From: Caulobacteraceae bacterium
Lineage (GTDB): Bacteria; Pseudomonadota; Alphaproteobacteria; Caulobacterales; Caulobacteraceae
Direction: 5' to 3'
Length of the DNA stretch: 64,000 bases
Assembly (NCBI GenBank): GCA_019748095.1
Contig: JAIEQA010000032.1
Location: 16,043-80,042, forward strand
Below the pieces are notes generated by a model that made no database searches, was not told the origin of the DNA, and saw only the letters and a list, made by a program, of their open reading frames with translations. A program made the translations under genes and the position numbers. Every line of letters begins with the position of its first letter. Position 1 is the first letter of the stretch. Shown here one piece after another: positions 6,817-17,040 of the stretch.

Positions 6817-9402
6817 GTGTCCGCCTCCCCGACCCGCTACGACCCCAAGATCGCCGAACCCCGCCAGCAGGCCCGCTGGGCGGACGCGAACGCCTTCGTC
6901 ACCCGGGATACGGGCCGGCCCAAGTACTATGTCCTTGAAATGTTTCCCTATCCTTCGGGGAACATCCATATGGGTCACGCCCGCAACTATGTGATGGGCG
7001 ACGTGGTGGCACGCCACAAGCGGGCCCAGGGGTTCGACGTCCTGCATCCCATGGGCTGGGACGCCTTCGGCATGCCGGCCGAAAATGCCGCCATGGAACG
7101 TGGCATCCATCCCAAGGGCTGGACCTACGACAACATTGCCGCCATGCGCGCCCAGCTGAAACTGCTGGGCCTGTCGCTGGACTGGTCGCGCGAGTTCGCC
7201 ACCTGTGACCCGGAATACTATGGCCAGCAGCAGGCCTGGTTCCTGGAGCTGTATCGGCGCGGCCTGGTCTATCGCAAGGACGGGGTCGTCAACTGGGACC
7301 CGGTCGACAACACGGTTCTGGCCAATGAACAGGTCATCGACGGCAAGGGGTGGCGTTCCGGAGCCCCGGTCGAGAAGCGCAAGCTGAACCAGTGGTTCCT
7401 GCGCATCACCGACTATGCCGACGACCTGATCGACGGCCTGAAGACGCTGGATCGCTGGCCCGAGAAGGTCCGGCTGATGCAGGAAAACTGGATCGGACGG
7501 TCGAAGGGCGCAACCCTGTGGTGGGACATCGCAGAAGTCCCTGATTTCCTGCCCGCCGCGCCCGAGGGCCAGCCCAGCCACGACCGTGACCCGATCGAGG
7601 TCTATACCACGCGGCCTGACACCCTGTTCGGGGCCAGTTTCCTCGCCCTGGCCCCCGATCATCCCCTGACAAAGACGATCGCCGAGCACCGGCCGGACGT
7701 CGCGGACTTCGTTCAGGCCTGCGCCCGGACCGGCACCAGCGAGGCCGACATCGAGAAGGCCGAAAAGCTGGGCGTCGATCTGGGCATCCGCGTCCGCCAC
7801 CCGTTCGATCCTGACCGGACCCTGCCCGTCTGGTCGGCCAATTTCGTGCTGTCGACCTATGGATCCGGTGCCATCTTCGGTTGCCCCGGCCACGACCAGC
7901 GCGACCTCGATTTCGCCCGCAAATACGATCTGCCGGTCACACCCGTCGTCCGGCCCGACGGGGCGGAGACGGTTGAGATCGAGACCGAGGCCTATGTGGG
8001 ACCGGGCCGGATTTTCAACTCGGGCTTCCTCGACGGTCTGTCGATCGAGGACGCCAAGGCCGCCGCCATCGCGCGTCTCGAGGCCGCCGATCAGGGCAAG
8101 GGCGCAACCATCTACCGCCTGCGCGACTGGGGCGTGTCGCGGCAGCGCTACTGGGGCTGCCCCATCCCGGTCGTCCACTGCGGGACCTGTGGCGTCGTCC
8201 CTGTGCCGGCGAACCAGTTGCCGGTCGTCCTACCCGACGACGTGACTTTCGATGTGCCCGGCAATCCGCTGGATCGCCATCCGACGTGGAAACACGTCAA
8301 ATGCCCGTCCTGCGGGGCCGACGCCGCACGCGAGACGGACACGCTCGACACCTTCGTGGACTCCAGCTGGTATTTCGCCCGCTTCACCGACCCCACGGCG
8401 GCAGAACCGATCAACAAGGCGGCCGCCGATCGCTGGCTGGCCGTCGACCAGTATATCGGCGGGGTCGAACATGCCGTCCTGCACCTGCTGTACGCCCGGT
8501 TCGTCACCCGGGCCCTGTCCGACGCCGGCATGCTGTCGGTCAAGGAACCGTTCGCGGGCCTGTTCACCCAGGGGATGGTCGTCCATGAGACCTACAAATC
8601 CCGGAACGGCAACTGGCTGACCCCCGAGGAGGTGGAGAAGCGCGACGGCATCTGGGTTGATCGCGAACTGGGACAGCCCGTGGTTGTCGGTGACATCGAA
8701 AAGATGTCGAAGTCGAAGAAGAACGTGGTCGCCCCGCAGGAAATCCTCGACAGCCACGGTGTGGATGCCGGCCGCCTGTTCGTCCTGTCCGACAGCCCGC
8801 CCGAGCGTGACGTGCAATGGACCCCCGGCGGGGTCGAGGGGGCCAGCCGCTTCGTCCAGCGGGTCTGGACCCTGTTCGACGGCTTCAACCCCGCTGCCGC
8901 CGGCGACCCGGCCGTGGACGCGGCTCTGCGCAAGGAAACCCACAAGGCCATCAAGGCCGTGTCGGATGGCGTCGAAGGCTTCCGCTTCAACTCGGCCATC
9001 GCCAAACTGTATGCTTTCGTGGCCACCCTGCGCGATCACGACAGCGCCTCCGGGGCGGCGCGGCGCGAGGCCCTGTCGGCACTCGCCCGCCTGATCGCCC
9101 CCTTCACCCCCCACCTGGCCGAAGAAGGCTGGACCCGGCTGGGCGAGGCCGGGATGGTTCTGGACGCGCCCTGGCCCGTCTTCGATCCGGCCCTCGCGGC
9201 CGATGACGATGTGGTCCTGCCGATCCAGATCAACGGCAAACGCCGGGGCGAGATCACCATGCCCCGCGGCGCGGATCCGAAGGCCGTGGAGGCCGAGGCG
9301 CTCGCCAACCCCGTCGTTCAGGCCTATCTGGAAGCCAACAGCCAATCGATCCGCAAGGTGATCGTCGTGCCCGATCGTATCGTCAATCTGGTGGCCGGAT
9401 GA
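6817..9402 (+). CDS. leuS: Leucyl-tRNA synthetase
   Basis: An 861-residue class I aminoacyl-tRNA synthetase charging tRNA-Leu. The HIGH signature is HMGH at 51-54 and the KMSKS loop is exact at 629-633. A CP1 editing domain (about 225-420) has the threonine-rich TTRPDTLFG motif, and a zinc-ribbon-like Cys segment (CGTCG, CPSCG) lies between. Length is normal for bacterial LeuRS. The start is GTG at 6817, supported by AGGA upstream and a normal N-terminus (SPTRYDP). It overlaps lptE by 4 bases (ATGA), forming leuS-lptE-holA. Confidence 0.97.
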   Translation: MSASPTRYDPKIAEPRQQARWADANAFVTRDTGRPKYYVLEMFPYPSGNIHMGHARNYVMGDVVARHKRAQGFDVLHPMGWDAFGMPAENAAMERGIHPKGWTYDNIAAMRAQLKLLGLSLDWSREFATCDPEYYGQQQAWFLELYRRGLVYRKDGVVNWDPVDNTVLANEQVIDGKGWRSGAPVEKRKLNQWFLRITDYADDLIDGLKTLDRWPEKVRLMQENWIGRSKGATLWWDIAEVPDFLPAAPEGQPSHDRDPIEVYTTRPDTLFGASFLALAPDHPLTKTIAEHRPDVADFVQACARTGTSEADIEKAEKLGVDLGIRVRHPFDPDRTLPVWSANFVLSTYGSGAIFGCPGHDQRDLDFARKYDLPVTPVVRPDGAETVEIETEAYVGPGRIFNSGFLDGLSIEDAKAAAIARLEAADQGKGATIYRLRDWGVSRQRYWGCPIPVVHCGTCGVVPVPANQLPVVLPDDVTFDVPGNPLDRHPTWKHVKCPSCGADAARETDTLDTFVDSSWYFARFTDPTAAEPINKAAADRWLAVDQYIGGVEHAVLHLLYARFVTRALSDAGMLSVKEPFAGLFTQGMVVHETYKSRNGNWLTPEEVEKRDGIWVDRELGQPVVVGDIEKMSKSKKNVVAPQEILDSHGVDAGRLFVLSDSPPERDVQWTPGGVEGASRFVQRVWTLFDGFNPAAAGDPAVDAALRKETHKAIKAVSDGVEGFRFNSAIAKLYAFVATLRDHDSASGAARREALSALARLIAPFTPHLAEEGWTRLGEAGMVLDAPWPVFDPALAADDDVVLPIQINGKRRGEITMPRGADPKAVEAEALANPVVQAYLEANSQSIRKVIVVPDRIVNLVAG

Positions 9403-9905
9403 GCCCGGCCGGCGCGCGCACCGGTGCGTGGCCTGCTTCAGTCGCCGTCGTGTCCGTGTGTCTGCTGCTCGCCGGCTGCGGGTTCACCCCCCTGTACGGG
9501 GACGCGGGCGGATCTCCGGCCCTGGGTCGCATCGCCGTCTCGGCCCAGGACGACCGGCTGGGCTACCGGCTACGCGAACAGCTGGAGGACGCCCTGGGGT
9601 GGGATCGCGGAGCAAGCCCACTCTACCGGCTCGAGACCGTGGCCGAACAGAGCCGTCGACCGCTGGGCCGGCGGATCGACGACACCGCGACCCGTTATGA
9701 GCTGACGGTCCGCGCCGTCTGGACCCTGACGCCGGCCGCCGGCGGTCCGCCCTTAACCGGCACCGAGACCGTCACCACCACCTATGCCGCCGCCGACCAG
9801 CCCTACGCCGCCATCGCGGCCCAGCAGGACGGCGAGGACCGCGCGGCCGCCGAACTGGCCCGGCTGATCCGGCTGGATGTCATGCGGGCCCTGTCCGCCT
9901 CATGA
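9399..9905 (+). CDS. lptE: LPS-assembly lipoprotein LptE
   Basis: A 168-residue outer-membrane lipoprotein that plugs the LptD translocon and helps deliver lipopolysaccharide to the cell surface. A signal peptide ends in lipobox LLAGC (Cys27), followed by the typical GFTPLYGD motif and a domain ending DVMRALSAS. Start and stop both overlap neighbours by 4 bases (ATGA), so it is translated with leuS and holA, the usual alphaproteobacterial arrangement. Confidence 0.9.
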   Translation: MSPAGARTGAWPASVAVVSVCLLLAGCGFTPLYGDAGGSPALGRIAVSAQDDRLGYRLREQLEDALGWDRGASPLYRLETVAEQSRRPLGRRIDDTATRYELTVRAVWTLTPAAGGPPLTGTETVTTTYAAADQPYAAIAAQQDGEDRAAAELARLIRLDVMRALSAS

Positions 9906-10954
9906 TTCTGGCCAAGCGGCCCGAGGTGGACCGCTTTCTGGCCCGGCCCGACGCCGGGATCCGGGCCGCCGTGATCCATGGCAAGGACCGCTCGGGCGTA
10001 GCCGAACGGGCGGAAATCCTCTGCAGGGCCATCACGCCCGACCTCAACGACCCGTTCAATGTCACCCTGCTGACCGATTCCGACATCGACGGCGACGAGG
10101 CCCGGCTGGAAGAGGCCCTGACCGCCCTGTCCATGATCGGCGGCCGGCGGCTGGTCCGGGTCCGTCTGGGCGGGGACAAGGCCTCGGTCGACAAGATGCT
10201 GGCCGCCGCGCTCAAGACCCACGGCGACGGCGGTTACAATCCCGACGCCATGCTGGTGATCGAGGCCGGGGCTCTGGGTCGCGACTCCGCCCTGCGCAAG
10301 GCGGCTGAGGCCGGCAAGGCCTCGGTCGGGATCGCCTGCTATGAGGACGAGGCGGGGGACATCGCCCGCATGACGCGCGAGGCCCTGGCCGTTGACAAGG
10401 TCGGCCTGACCAGCGACGCCCTCGCCACCTTCGTCGCCCGCCTGCCGAAGGAACGCGGCCTGATGCGGCAGGAGATCGAACGACTGGCCCTGTATGTCGG
10501 CCCGGGATCGGGCCGCACCATCGATGTCGAGGAGCTGGAGGCCCATCTGGGGGTCGAGGCCGACGCCTCCCTGTCTGACGCCGCGCTTCAGGCCTTCGGC
10601 GGTCGGCCTGCCCCGGCCCAGGGCGGTCTCCGGCGGGCTCTGGCCGAGGGCGAAAGCGCCGTCATGGCCGTGCGCTCGGCCTCGATCCATCTGGGCAAAT
10701 TGCGCCGGATCAACGTCCTTCAGGCCTCCGGGGCCGGAGCCAAGGAGGCCGCCAAGGCCGCCGGGGTGTTCTGGAAACAGGAGGCGGAGATGCTGCGTCA
10801 GGCGCGCGCCTGGCGTCTGGAGGACCTCGACATCGTTCAGGACAGTGTCAACACCGCCGACGTCGCCACCAAGACGACGGGCATGCCCGAACATCTGATC
10901 GCAGAACGCCTGTTGCTGGAGATTGCCGCCCGGGCCCGGCGGCTGGGGCTGTAG
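9902..10954 (+). CDS. holA: DNA polymerase III delta subunit
   Basis: A 350-residue delta subunit of the clamp-loader complex, which opens the beta clamp. Family features are an N-terminal RPEVDRFLARPDAG...VIHGKDR region, a middle AAA+-like domain without a Walker A motif (LVRVRLGGDKAS, LVIEAGALGRDSALRK), the helical KERGLMRQEIERLALYVG segment and a C-terminal collar domain. Length agrees with alphaproteobacterial HolA. It overlaps lptE by ATGA. Downstream is a repeat-rich gap, then genes on the opposite strand. Confidence 0.93.
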   Translation: MILAKRPEVDRFLARPDAGIRAAVIHGKDRSGVAERAEILCRAITPDLNDPFNVTLLTDSDIDGDEARLEEALTALSMIGGRRLVRVRLGGDKASVDKMLAAALKTHGDGGYNPDAMLVIEAGALGRDSALRKAAEAGKASVGIACYEDEAGDIARMTREALAVDKVGLTSDALATFVARLPKERGLMRQEIERLALYVGPGSGRTIDVEELEAHLGVEADASLSDAALQAFGGRPAPAQGGLRRALAEGESAVMAVRSASIHLGKLRRINVLQASGAGAKEAAKAAGVFWKQEAEMLRQARAWRLEDLDIVQDSVNTADVATKTTGMPEHLIAERLLLEIAARARRLGL

Positions 10955-10984
10955 AGCAGAAACGCCCGGGGTCTGTTAGCGCCC

Positions 10985-11188
10985 CTTGTCATCCCGGCCG
11001 CAGCGAAGCGGAGAGCCGGGACGGTGGACGTTGATCCCCACACTCCCGGAAATCGCGCTTGCGATTGTCCGGGAGACCGTCGAGGCGCTCTGGCTGTCTC
11101 CCGGACAGCCGCTTCGCGTCTTCCGGGAGGCTTCGGAACCCGTCCTTTCGTCCCGGACAATCGCTGGCGCGATTTCCGGGATGACAAG
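10985..11188. repeat. Multi-hairpin palindromic element
   Basis: The ends form a perfect 13-bp inverted repeat (10985-10997 with 11176-11188, CTTGTCATCCCGG). Inside are further stems built from TCCCGGA/TCCGGGA units, around 11044-11075, 11098-11128 and 11149-11180. The block occupies most of the gap between convergent holA and the small gene at 11210. It looks like a mosaic of dispersed palindromic repeats and could also end transcription from both sides. Confidence 0.75.
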
Positions 11189-11209
11189 GCAGCGGTCTGT
11201 CGTTCTGCC

Positions 11210-11386
11210 CTACCCCCGCTTGGACGCCTTGCGGAAGGCGGGCTTGGCCAGGGCCGCGCTCTTGGCGGCAACGGCCCGCTCATCGGCCTTGCCGCCCCCC
11301 ATACCGGCATGGGCGGGCGCATTGGCCTTCTTGGCGGCGAGGACGCGTTTCAGGGCTTCGGAGGCAGTTTCGGGCGTATCGGTCAT
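11210..11386 (-). CDS. Small basic protein of unknown function
   Basis: A 58-residue Ala/Lys-rich protein (MTDTPETASEALKRVLAAKK..., ending in RKASKRG). It has no signal peptide or membrane segment and is strongly basic in its second half. The ATG at 11386 is preferred over one 18 bases upstream. It follows parB on the same strand. I recall similar small proteins at this position in relatives but know no function. Binding to nucleic acid would fit its charge; that is only a guess. Confidence 0.6.
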   Translation of the reverse strand: MTDTPETASEALKRVLAAKKANAPAHAGMGGGKADERAVAAKSAALAKPAFRKASKRG

Positions 11387-11411
11387 GATCCACCCATAGC
11401 ACACAGCCGGC

Positions 11412-12302
11412 TCAGGACCGCATCAGGCGCCGGCACAGATCATCCAGCTGTTCCAGACTGCCCCAGGACAGGGTCAGTTCGCCCTTCCCGCCGCGGTCAA
11501 CCATGGCGACCTTCAGGCCCAGTGCATCGGCGAGATCCTGTTCCAGGGCCGCCAGATCCGGCGAGGCTGATCCGCCCGACGTGGCCTTGCCCGGCTTTCC
11601 GGGACCCGATCCCTGTTCGGCCTTGCGGGCCAGGGCCTCGGTCTGGCGTACGTTCAGGCCCTGGGCCACGACCAGATCGGCAAGGGCGTCGGGATTGGTG
11701 GCCGTCAGCAGGGCCCGGGCGTGGCCGGCCGACAGCCGGCCCTCCAGCACGTGATCCCGCGCACCCGGCGTCAGCTGGGTCAGGCGCAGCGTATTGGCGA
11801 CATGGCTGCGCGACTTGCCGACGATGCCGGCGACCGCGTCCTGTGTCCGTCCGAACCGCTCCATCAGCAGGGCATAGGCGCTGGCCTCTTCCAGCGGATT
11901 GAGATCGGCGCGCTGGACGTTCTCGATGATCGCGACTTCCAGAACCTCCAGATCGTCCATCTCGCGGACGATGATCGGCACCTGGGTCAGGCGCGCCGCC
12001 TGGGCCGCGCGCCACCGGCGCTCGCCGGCGATGATCTGCCAGCGGCCGTCCTCGCCGGGCTGGGCCCGGACCAGAATCGGCTGAAGCACGCCCTTGTCGC
12101 GGATCGACTGGGTCAGCTCCTCATGGTCGGCCTTGGTGAACAGCTTGCGCGGCTGATCCGGATTGGGCTTCAGGGCCTCGACCGGCACCGACAGGACACC
12201 GGCCGGCAGGGCGGCACCCTCCGCCACCGACACAGCTTCATTGACGGGTTCGCCCAGCAGGGCCGACAGACCCCGACCCAGACCGCGTTGACGTTCAGAC
12301 AA
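11412..12302 (-). CDS. parB: Chromosome partitioning protein ParB
   Basis: A 296-residue CTPase/DNA-binding clamp that loads at parS, spreads, and organises the origin region for segregation by ParA. The N-terminus MSERQRGLGRGLSALLGE is the typical ParA-interacting peptide. The ParB/CTP-binding domain includes GERRWRAAQ (93-101). A helix-turn-helix for parS follows (QDAVAGIVGKSRSHVANTLRL), and a dimerisation domain ends the protein. The start codon is TTG at 12302; no better start exists near the conserved N-terminus. It lies 21 bases after parA. Confidence 0.96.
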   Translation of the reverse strand: MSERQRGLGRGLSALLGEPVNEAVSVAEGAALPAGVLSVPVEALKPNPDQPRKLFTKADHEELTQSIRDKGVLQPILVRAQPGEDGRWQIIAGERRWRAAQAARLTQVPIIVREMDDLEVLEVAIIENVQRADLNPLEEASAYALLMERFGRTQDAVAGIVGKSRSHVANTLRLTQLTPGARDHVLEGRLSAGHARALLTATNPDALADLVVAQGLNVRQTEALARKAEQGSGPGKPGKATSGGSASPDLAALEQDLADALGLKVAMVDRGGKGELTLSWGSLEQLDDLCRRLMRS

Positions 12303-12323
12303 AATCCTGGTTCCGTTTCTTTA

Positions 12324-13154
12324 TCACGCTGCGAGGCGACGCCGTTCGCGCCCCACGACTTCCTTGGCCAGCCGCAGATAGGCCTGGCTGCCGGTGCATT
12401 TCAGATCATAGATCAGGACAGGCTTGCCGAATGACGGAGCCTCCGACACCCGCACATTCCGGGGAATGACGGCCTCATAGACCTTGTCGCCGAAATGGGC
12501 CCGGACGTCCGCCGCCACCTGTCCCGACAGGGCGTTGCGGCGATCGAACATGGTCAGGACCAGACCCTGGATCTCCAGCGTCGGATTCAACGATTGACGC
12601 ACCATCTCGATGGTCTTCATCAACTGTGTAAGCCCCTCGAGGGCGAAGAACTCGCACTGCAGCGGGACAAGCACCCCGTCGGCCGCCGCCATCGCGTTCA
12701 GCGTCAGCAGGTTCAGCGACGGCGGACAGTCGATCAGCACATAGTCATACGCGGTATGGCCGTCCTGCCCCTGCGCGGCCAGCGCGTCGCGAAGCCGGAA
12801 CGACCGGCGATCGGCCTGGCTCAGTTCGATCTCGACCCCCGACATGTCGTGATCGGCCGGGATGATATCCAGCCCCGGCACCGCCGTCTTCACCGCCGCA
12901 TCGTGAACCGACCGCCCATCAACAATGACGTCATAAATGGTTATCCGACGTGTTTCACGTGGAACACCCAGACCGGTCGAGGCATTGCCCTGCGGATCCA
13001 TGTCCACGATCAGCACCTTCTCCCCGATCGCGGCCAGGGCCGTGCCCAGATTGATCGCGGTCGTCGTCTTGCCGACCCCGCCCTTCTGGTTCGACACCGC
13101 CAGCACGCGGGGCGGCCGTCGACCGTCAGGCCGGACCGGGGATGTCTGGGTCAT
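12324..13154 (-). CDS. parA: Chromosome partitioning ATPase ParA
   Basis: A 276-residue deviant-Walker ATPase that forms nucleoid-bound gradients and drives ParB-origin complexes apart. The Walker A box KGGVGKTT is at 24-31, the switch segment LIVDMDPQGNAS follows, and DYVLIDCPPSLNLLTLNA is the Walker B region. The ATG at 13154 puts the family N-terminus (RVLAVSNQKGG) about 16 residues in. It begins one base after the rsmG stop. A near-perfect parS lies inside the coding sequence at 12951-12966. Confidence 0.96.
   Translation of the reverse strand: MTQTSPVRPDGRRPPRVLAVSNQKGGVGKTTTAINLGTALAAIGEKVLIVDMDPQGNASTGLGVPRETRRITIYDVIVDGRSVHDAAVKTAVPGLDIIPADHDMSGVEIELSQADRRSFRLRDALAAQGQDGHTAYDYVLIDCPPSLNLLTLNAMAAADGVLVPLQCEFFALEGLTQLMKTIEMVRQSLNPTLEIQGLVLTMFDRRNALSGQVAADVRAHFGDKVYEAVIPRNVRVSEAPSFGKPVLIYDLKCTGSQAYLRLAKEVVGRERRRLAA
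12951..12966. promoter_or_regulatory. parS-like site inside parA
   Basis: TGTTTCACGTGGAACA matches the 16-bp palindromic parS consensus TGTTTCACGTGAAACA at 15 of 16 positions. It lies inside the parA coding sequence. ParB commonly tolerates this substitution, so it is probably a functional or weaker site. Confidence 0.75.
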
Positions 13155-13155
13155 G

Positions 13156-13785
13156 CTAACCACGGTGTTGATTCCCACGGGGACGGAGGCTCCGGACGGT
13201 GACGATACGGCCGCGCGGATCGCTCCGCGATACCGTCAAGCCTGCATCCACTTGCCAGACCCGAGCCGCCTCCCGCAACTCAGCCTCGGCCTTCTCTCCC
13301 TTGAGAAACAGACCTTGTGCACCGCGCTTGAGATACGGCTGTGCATAACCCAGCAGTTTGTCGAGCGGGGCCACGGCCCGGGCGGTCACCACGTCGACCG
13401 TGATCGCCTGGGCCTCGGCCCGGCCCCAGACCACCTTCGCCGGCAGGGCCAGGTCATCGACGACCGTCTGCAGAAACCGGCAACGCTTCTGGAGGGAATC
13501 GATCAACCAGACCGTCGCGCCTAGCCGGTCCTTCAGCAGGATCGCCAGCACCACCCCGGGGAAACCGGCCCCGGCCCCGATGTCCGCCCAGGTCCGCGCT
13601 TCGCCGGCCAGGTCCAGCAACTGGGCCGAATCCCACGCATGGCGGTTCCAGAAATCCGGCAGGCTGTCAGGCCCGACCAGGTTCATCACCGCATTGGCCT
13701 CGGTCAGCAAAATGCGAAACCGCTCCAGCTCGGCCATCCGCTCCGGCGTCGCGCCCGTCAGGGCCTGAAACTCATCCGCGGTCAT
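13156..13785 (-). CDS. rsmG: 16S rRNA (guanine527-N7)-methyltransferase RsmG
   Basis: A 209-residue SAM-dependent methyltransferase modifying G527 of 16S rRNA (GidB family). The SAM-binding loop is ADIGAGAGFPG (about 68-77), followed by the family's VWLIDSLQKRCRFL and VTARAVAPLDKLL motifs. Its ATG overlaps the mnmG stop by one base (TGATG) and its stop is followed after one base by the parA start, giving the classic mnmE-mnmG-rsmG-parA-parB order. Confidence 0.95.
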   Translation of the reverse strand: MTADEFQALTGATPERMAELERFRILLTEANAVMNLVGPDSLPDFWNRHAWDSAQLLDLAGEARTWADIGAGAGFPGVVLAILLKDRLGATVWLIDSLQKRCRFLQTVVDDLALPAKVVWGRAEAQAITVDVVTARAVAPLDKLLGYAQPYLKRGAQGLFLKGEKAEAELREAARVWQVDAGLTVSRSDPRGRIVTVRSLRPRGNQHRG

Positions 13786-15650
13786 CAGGCGGCGACCGCG
13801 GCCTTCTTCACATGCGACAGCAGGGCCGTCAGGGCCCCCGGGGTCACCCCCTCGATCCGGCCGGCCTGGCCCAGGGTGCGGGGCTGGACCCGGGCCAGCT
13901 TCTCACGCACCTCGTTCGACAGCCCGCCGATCGCCGCATAGTCGATCCCGGCCGGAAGCGTCAGCGCCTCTTCGCGACGCAAGGCCTCCGCGTCCGCGGT
14001 CTGCCGGTCCAGATATCCGGCATAGCCGGCGTCGATCTCGACCTGCTCCCGCACCGCCGGGGTCCAGCCGGCAATCTCCGGATAGGCCACCTCGAACCTG
14101 GACAGATCGACGCCCGGATAGGCGAGGAGGTCCCGCATGGATCGGCGCTGCCCATCGGCATTGACCGGCACGCCCAGGGCCTGGGCCTGATTGGGCGTGA
14201 ACCGCGTGTCCCGGACCAGGGCCGTCGCGGCCTCAAGCGCTGCCGCCTTGGCCCCGAACACCGCTGCCCGCGCCCCGGACACGATCCCGGCCTCGATTCC
14301 GAGAGGGGTCAACCGTTGATCCGCATTGTCGGCCCGAAGGGTCAACCGGTACTCGGCCCGGCTGGTGAACATCCGGTAGGGCTCGGTCACACCGCGTGTG
14401 ACCAGATCGTCGATCATCACCCCGATATAGGCCTGGTCCCGCCCCAGCACGATTTCCGCCGATCCGGCCGCCGCCCGCGCGGCGTTCAGACCCGCAATCA
14501 ACCCTTGAGCGCCCGCCTCCTCATACCCGGTCGTACCGTTGATCTGACCGGCCAGATACAGGCCTGGCCGCGACTTGACCTCGAGCGCCTGGGTCAGGGC
14601 CCGGGGATCGACAAAATCGTACTCGATCGCATAACCGAACCGGAACACCTCGACCGCTTCCAGCCCCGGCATGGTCCGCAGGAAGGCCGACTGGGTCTCG
14701 GGCGACACCGAGGTCGAGATCCCGTTCGGATAGACGGTCGGATCGTCCAGACCCTCCGGCTCCAGAAACACCTGGTGCGAGGTCTTGTCGGCGAACCGCA
14801 CCACCTTGTCCTCGATCGAGGGACAATAGCGCGGCCCCCGTCCGGTCAGCCGGCCGCCGTAGACCGCGCTCTCTCCCAGATTGGCCGCGATGATGGCATG
14901 GGTCTCTTCGGTCGTGTGGGTGATGCCGCAGGCGATCTGGGGCACATCGATCCGGTCGCTCAGGAAGCTGAACGGCACGGGGTCGGCATCCGCCGCCTGC
15001 ATCTCCAGCCGGTCCCAGGCGATGGTGCGACCGTCCAGCCGCGCGGGCGTCCCGGTCTTCAGCCGTCCCATCGGCAGGCCTGCGCCATAGAGATCCGCCG
15101 CCAGCCCTGTCGAAGGGGCCTCCCCATGCCGTCCGGCGGGGATCCGTTCGTCGCCGCGATGGATGACCCCGTTCAGGAAGGTCCCCGTGGTCAGGACGAC
15201 CGCGCCGGCTTTCAGATCGGCACCGTCGCCGGCGCGGACCCCGACCACCCGGTCGCCGTCCATAAGCAGGGCCTCGGCCGTCCCGGCTCTGCGGGTCAGA
15301 TTGGGGGTCTGCGCCAGTTCGGCCTGCATGGCCTCGCGATACAGACGCCGGTCGATCTGGCTGCGCGGCCCGCGCACGGCCGCGCCCTTGGACCGGTTCA
15401 GCATCCGGAACTGGATGCCCGAGACATCGGCCAGCCGCCCCATCAGCCCGTCCAGGGCGTCGATCTCACGGACCAGATGGCCCTTGCCCAGGCCGCCGAT
15501 GGCCGGGTTGCAGGACATTTCGCCGATCGTCTCAAGCGACTGGGTCAGCAGCAGGGTGCGCGCGCCAAAGCGGGCCGAGGCGGCGGCGGCTTCACAGCCG
15601 GCGTGGCCACCGCCGATGACGATGACGTCGAAAGAAGAAGTTGCGGACAT
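13785..15650 (-). CDS. mnmG: tRNA uridine-5-carboxymethylaminomethyl modification enzyme MnmG
   Basis: A 621-residue FAD-dependent enzyme that, with MnmE, makes the cmnm5 modification at wobble U34 of tRNA. The FAD-binding [14 protein letters not shown] motif starts the protein, and [24 protein letters not shown] is the GidA signature. The C-terminal MnmE-binding helical region ends [10 protein letters not shown]. The ATG at 15650 is chosen over an in-frame ATG 12 bases upstream, as the nearer of the two to the FAD motif. A perfect parS lies in the 81-base gap before it. Confidence 0.96.
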   Translation of the reverse strand: MSATSSFDVIVIGGGHAGCEAAAASARFGARTLLLTQSLETIGEMSCNPAIGGLGKGHLVREIDALDGLMGRLADVSGIQFRMLNRSKGAAVRGPRSQIDRRLYREAMQAELAQTPNLTRRAGTAEALLMDGDRVVGVRAGDGADLKAGAVVLTTGTFLNGVIHRGDERIPAGRHGEAPSTGLAADLYGAGLPMGRLKTGTPARLDGRTIAWDRLEMQAADADPVPFSFLSDRIDVPQIACGITHTTEETHAIIAANLGESAVYGGRLTGRGPRYCPSIEDKVVRFADKTSHQVFLEPEGLDDPTVYPNGISTSVSPETQSAFLRTMPGLEAVEVFRFGYAIEYDFVDPRALTQALEVKSRPGLYLAGQINGTTGYEEAGAQGLIAGLNAARAAAGSAEIVLGRDQAYIGVMIDDLVTRGVTEPYRMFTSRAEYRLTLRADNADQRLTPLGIEAGIVSGARAAVFGAKAAALEAATALVRDTRFTPNQAQALGVPVNADGQRRSMRDLLAYPGVDLSRFEVAYPEIAGWTPAVREQVEIDAGYAGYLDRQTADAEALRREEALTLPAGIDYAAIGGLSNEVREKLARVQPRTLGQAGRIEGVTPGALTALLSHVKKAAVAA

Positions 15651-15695
15651 AGTCGGGGGCATAGGGGAAAACGCGTTCCGGCGCCACGGCCGGTC

Positions 15696-15711
15696 TGTTT
15701 CACGTGAAACA
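15696..15711. promoter_or_regulatory. parS site (perfect)
   Basis: TGTTTCACGTGAAACA is an exact 16-bp match to the bacterial chromosomal parS consensus bound by ParB. It lies between mnmE and mnmG, about 6 kb from the putative origin and about 3.4 kb from the parB gene. Confidence 0.95.
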
Positions 15712-15731
15712 GAAGCGACCGCAGGGCTGAC

Positions 15732-17030
15732 CTATTTACCGATGCAGAACGTGGAGAAGACCTCGCCGAGCACATCCTCGACCCCGATTGCCCCGGTCAC
15801 CCGCGCCAGCGCATCCGCCGCCTGGCGCAGATCCTCCCCGGCCAGCTCGGGGGCATCGGCCAGCCTTGCCCGGCCCGCCTTCACAGCCTCCAGCGCCTCA
15901 GTCAGTCTGCGCCGATGCCGCTCGCGGGTCACCGCCGGAAAATCCGCTCCCGACAGATCCCGGGCCAGCCGCTCGGCGAGCCCGTCCTGAAGCGCCTTCA
16001 TCCCGTCCCCGGTCACAGCGCTGACCCTATACCCCGGGCGTGCTGGCGTTCCGCCCAGATCCGCCTTGGTCCACACGAGGAAGTCGTCGGCCCGGACAAA
16101 GTCCGCCGCGTCGCCGTCGGGATCGCTCGGGCCCCGGACCCACAGTCTCAGATCGGCAGCCTCCGCCCGCGCCCGGGCACGCCGCACGCCCTCGGCCTCC
16201 ACCACATCCGCGCTCTCGCGCAATCCGGCAGTGTCGGACAGGGTCACGGCATAGCCGCCGATGTTCAGAACGGCATCAATGACGTCCCGGGTGGTGCCAG
16301 GGATCGGCGTCACAATGGCCGCTTCCCGCTCGACCAGCGCATTGAACAGCGCCGACTTCCCGGCATTGGTCTCCCCAATCAGAACGATGCGATAGCCGTC
16401 CCGCACACGCCGTCCCCGCTCCGCGTCCTCAAGCGCCGTCTCCAGATCCGCGATCAGCCGATCGAGGACGGAACCCGCGGTTGCCGCCAGATGATCGGGC
16501 ACATCCTCATCGGGAAAATCGATCTCGGCCTCGACCAGCGCCAGCGCCGTCAGCAGGTCGCTACGGAAGCCGGCGTAGGTGCGTGACAGCGCTCCATCCA
16601 GCTGGGCCAGGGCCTGCGCCGTCTGCGCTGTCGTCTCGGCGTCGATCAGATCCGCCACCGCCTCCGCCTGGGCCAGATCCATCCGGCCGTGCTGGAAGGC
16701 GCGGCGGGTAAACTCCCCGGGCTCGGCGGGCCGCACGTCGAGCGCGATCAGTGCCGATGAGACCGCCTCGACCACCGCCCTGCCGCCGTGCAGATGCAGT
16801 TCAGCGCAGTCCTCGCCCGTGTAGCTGCGGGGACCGGGAAAGCGAAGCACCAGCGCCTGATCCAGAACCGACCCGCCGTGCTGCAACGTTCGGAGGCTGG
16901 CCATTCGCGGCGACAGACCGGGAACCCCGAGGACGCCAAGCACCCGCTCCGTCTCTCGCCCGGAGATACGGATCACCGCAATCGCTCCCCGACCCGGGGG
17001 CGTCGCGAGCGCGAAGATTGTGTCGTTCAT
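15732..17030 (-). CDS. mnmE: tRNA modification GTPase MnmE
   Basis: A 432-residue GTPase, partner of MnmG in wobble-uridine modification. The N-terminal folate-binding domain starts MNDTIFALATPPGRGAIAVIRISG. The G domain has G1 GETNAGKS (the usual form has Pro or Asn in the third position), DTAGLR (G3) and TKAD (G4). The protein ends with the invariant CIGK motif carrying the catalytic cysteine. It starts at the second of two adjacent ATGs (17033 or 17030). A palindromic repeat lies directly upstream. Confidence 0.95.
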   Translation of the reverse strand: MNDTIFALATPPGRGAIAVIRISGRETERVLGVLGVPGLSPRMASLRTLQHGGSVLDQALVLRFPGPRSYTGEDCAELHLHGGRAVVEAVSSALIALDVRPAEPGEFTRRAFQHGRMDLAQAEAVADLIDAETTAQTAQALAQLDGALSRTYAGFRSDLLTALALVEAEIDFPDEDVPDHLAATAGSVLDRLIADLETALEDAERGRRVRDGYRIVLIGETNAGKSALFNALVEREAAIVTPIPGTTRDVIDAVLNIGGYAVTLSDTAGLRESADVVEAEGVRRARARAEAADLRLWVRGPSDPDGDAADFVRADDFLVWTKADLGGTPARPGYRVSAVTGDGMKALQDGLAERLARDLSGADFPAVTRERHRRRLTEALEAVKAGRARLADAPELAGEDLRQAADALARVTGAIGVEDVLGEVFSTFCIGK

Positions 17031-17040
17031 CATCGACGTC

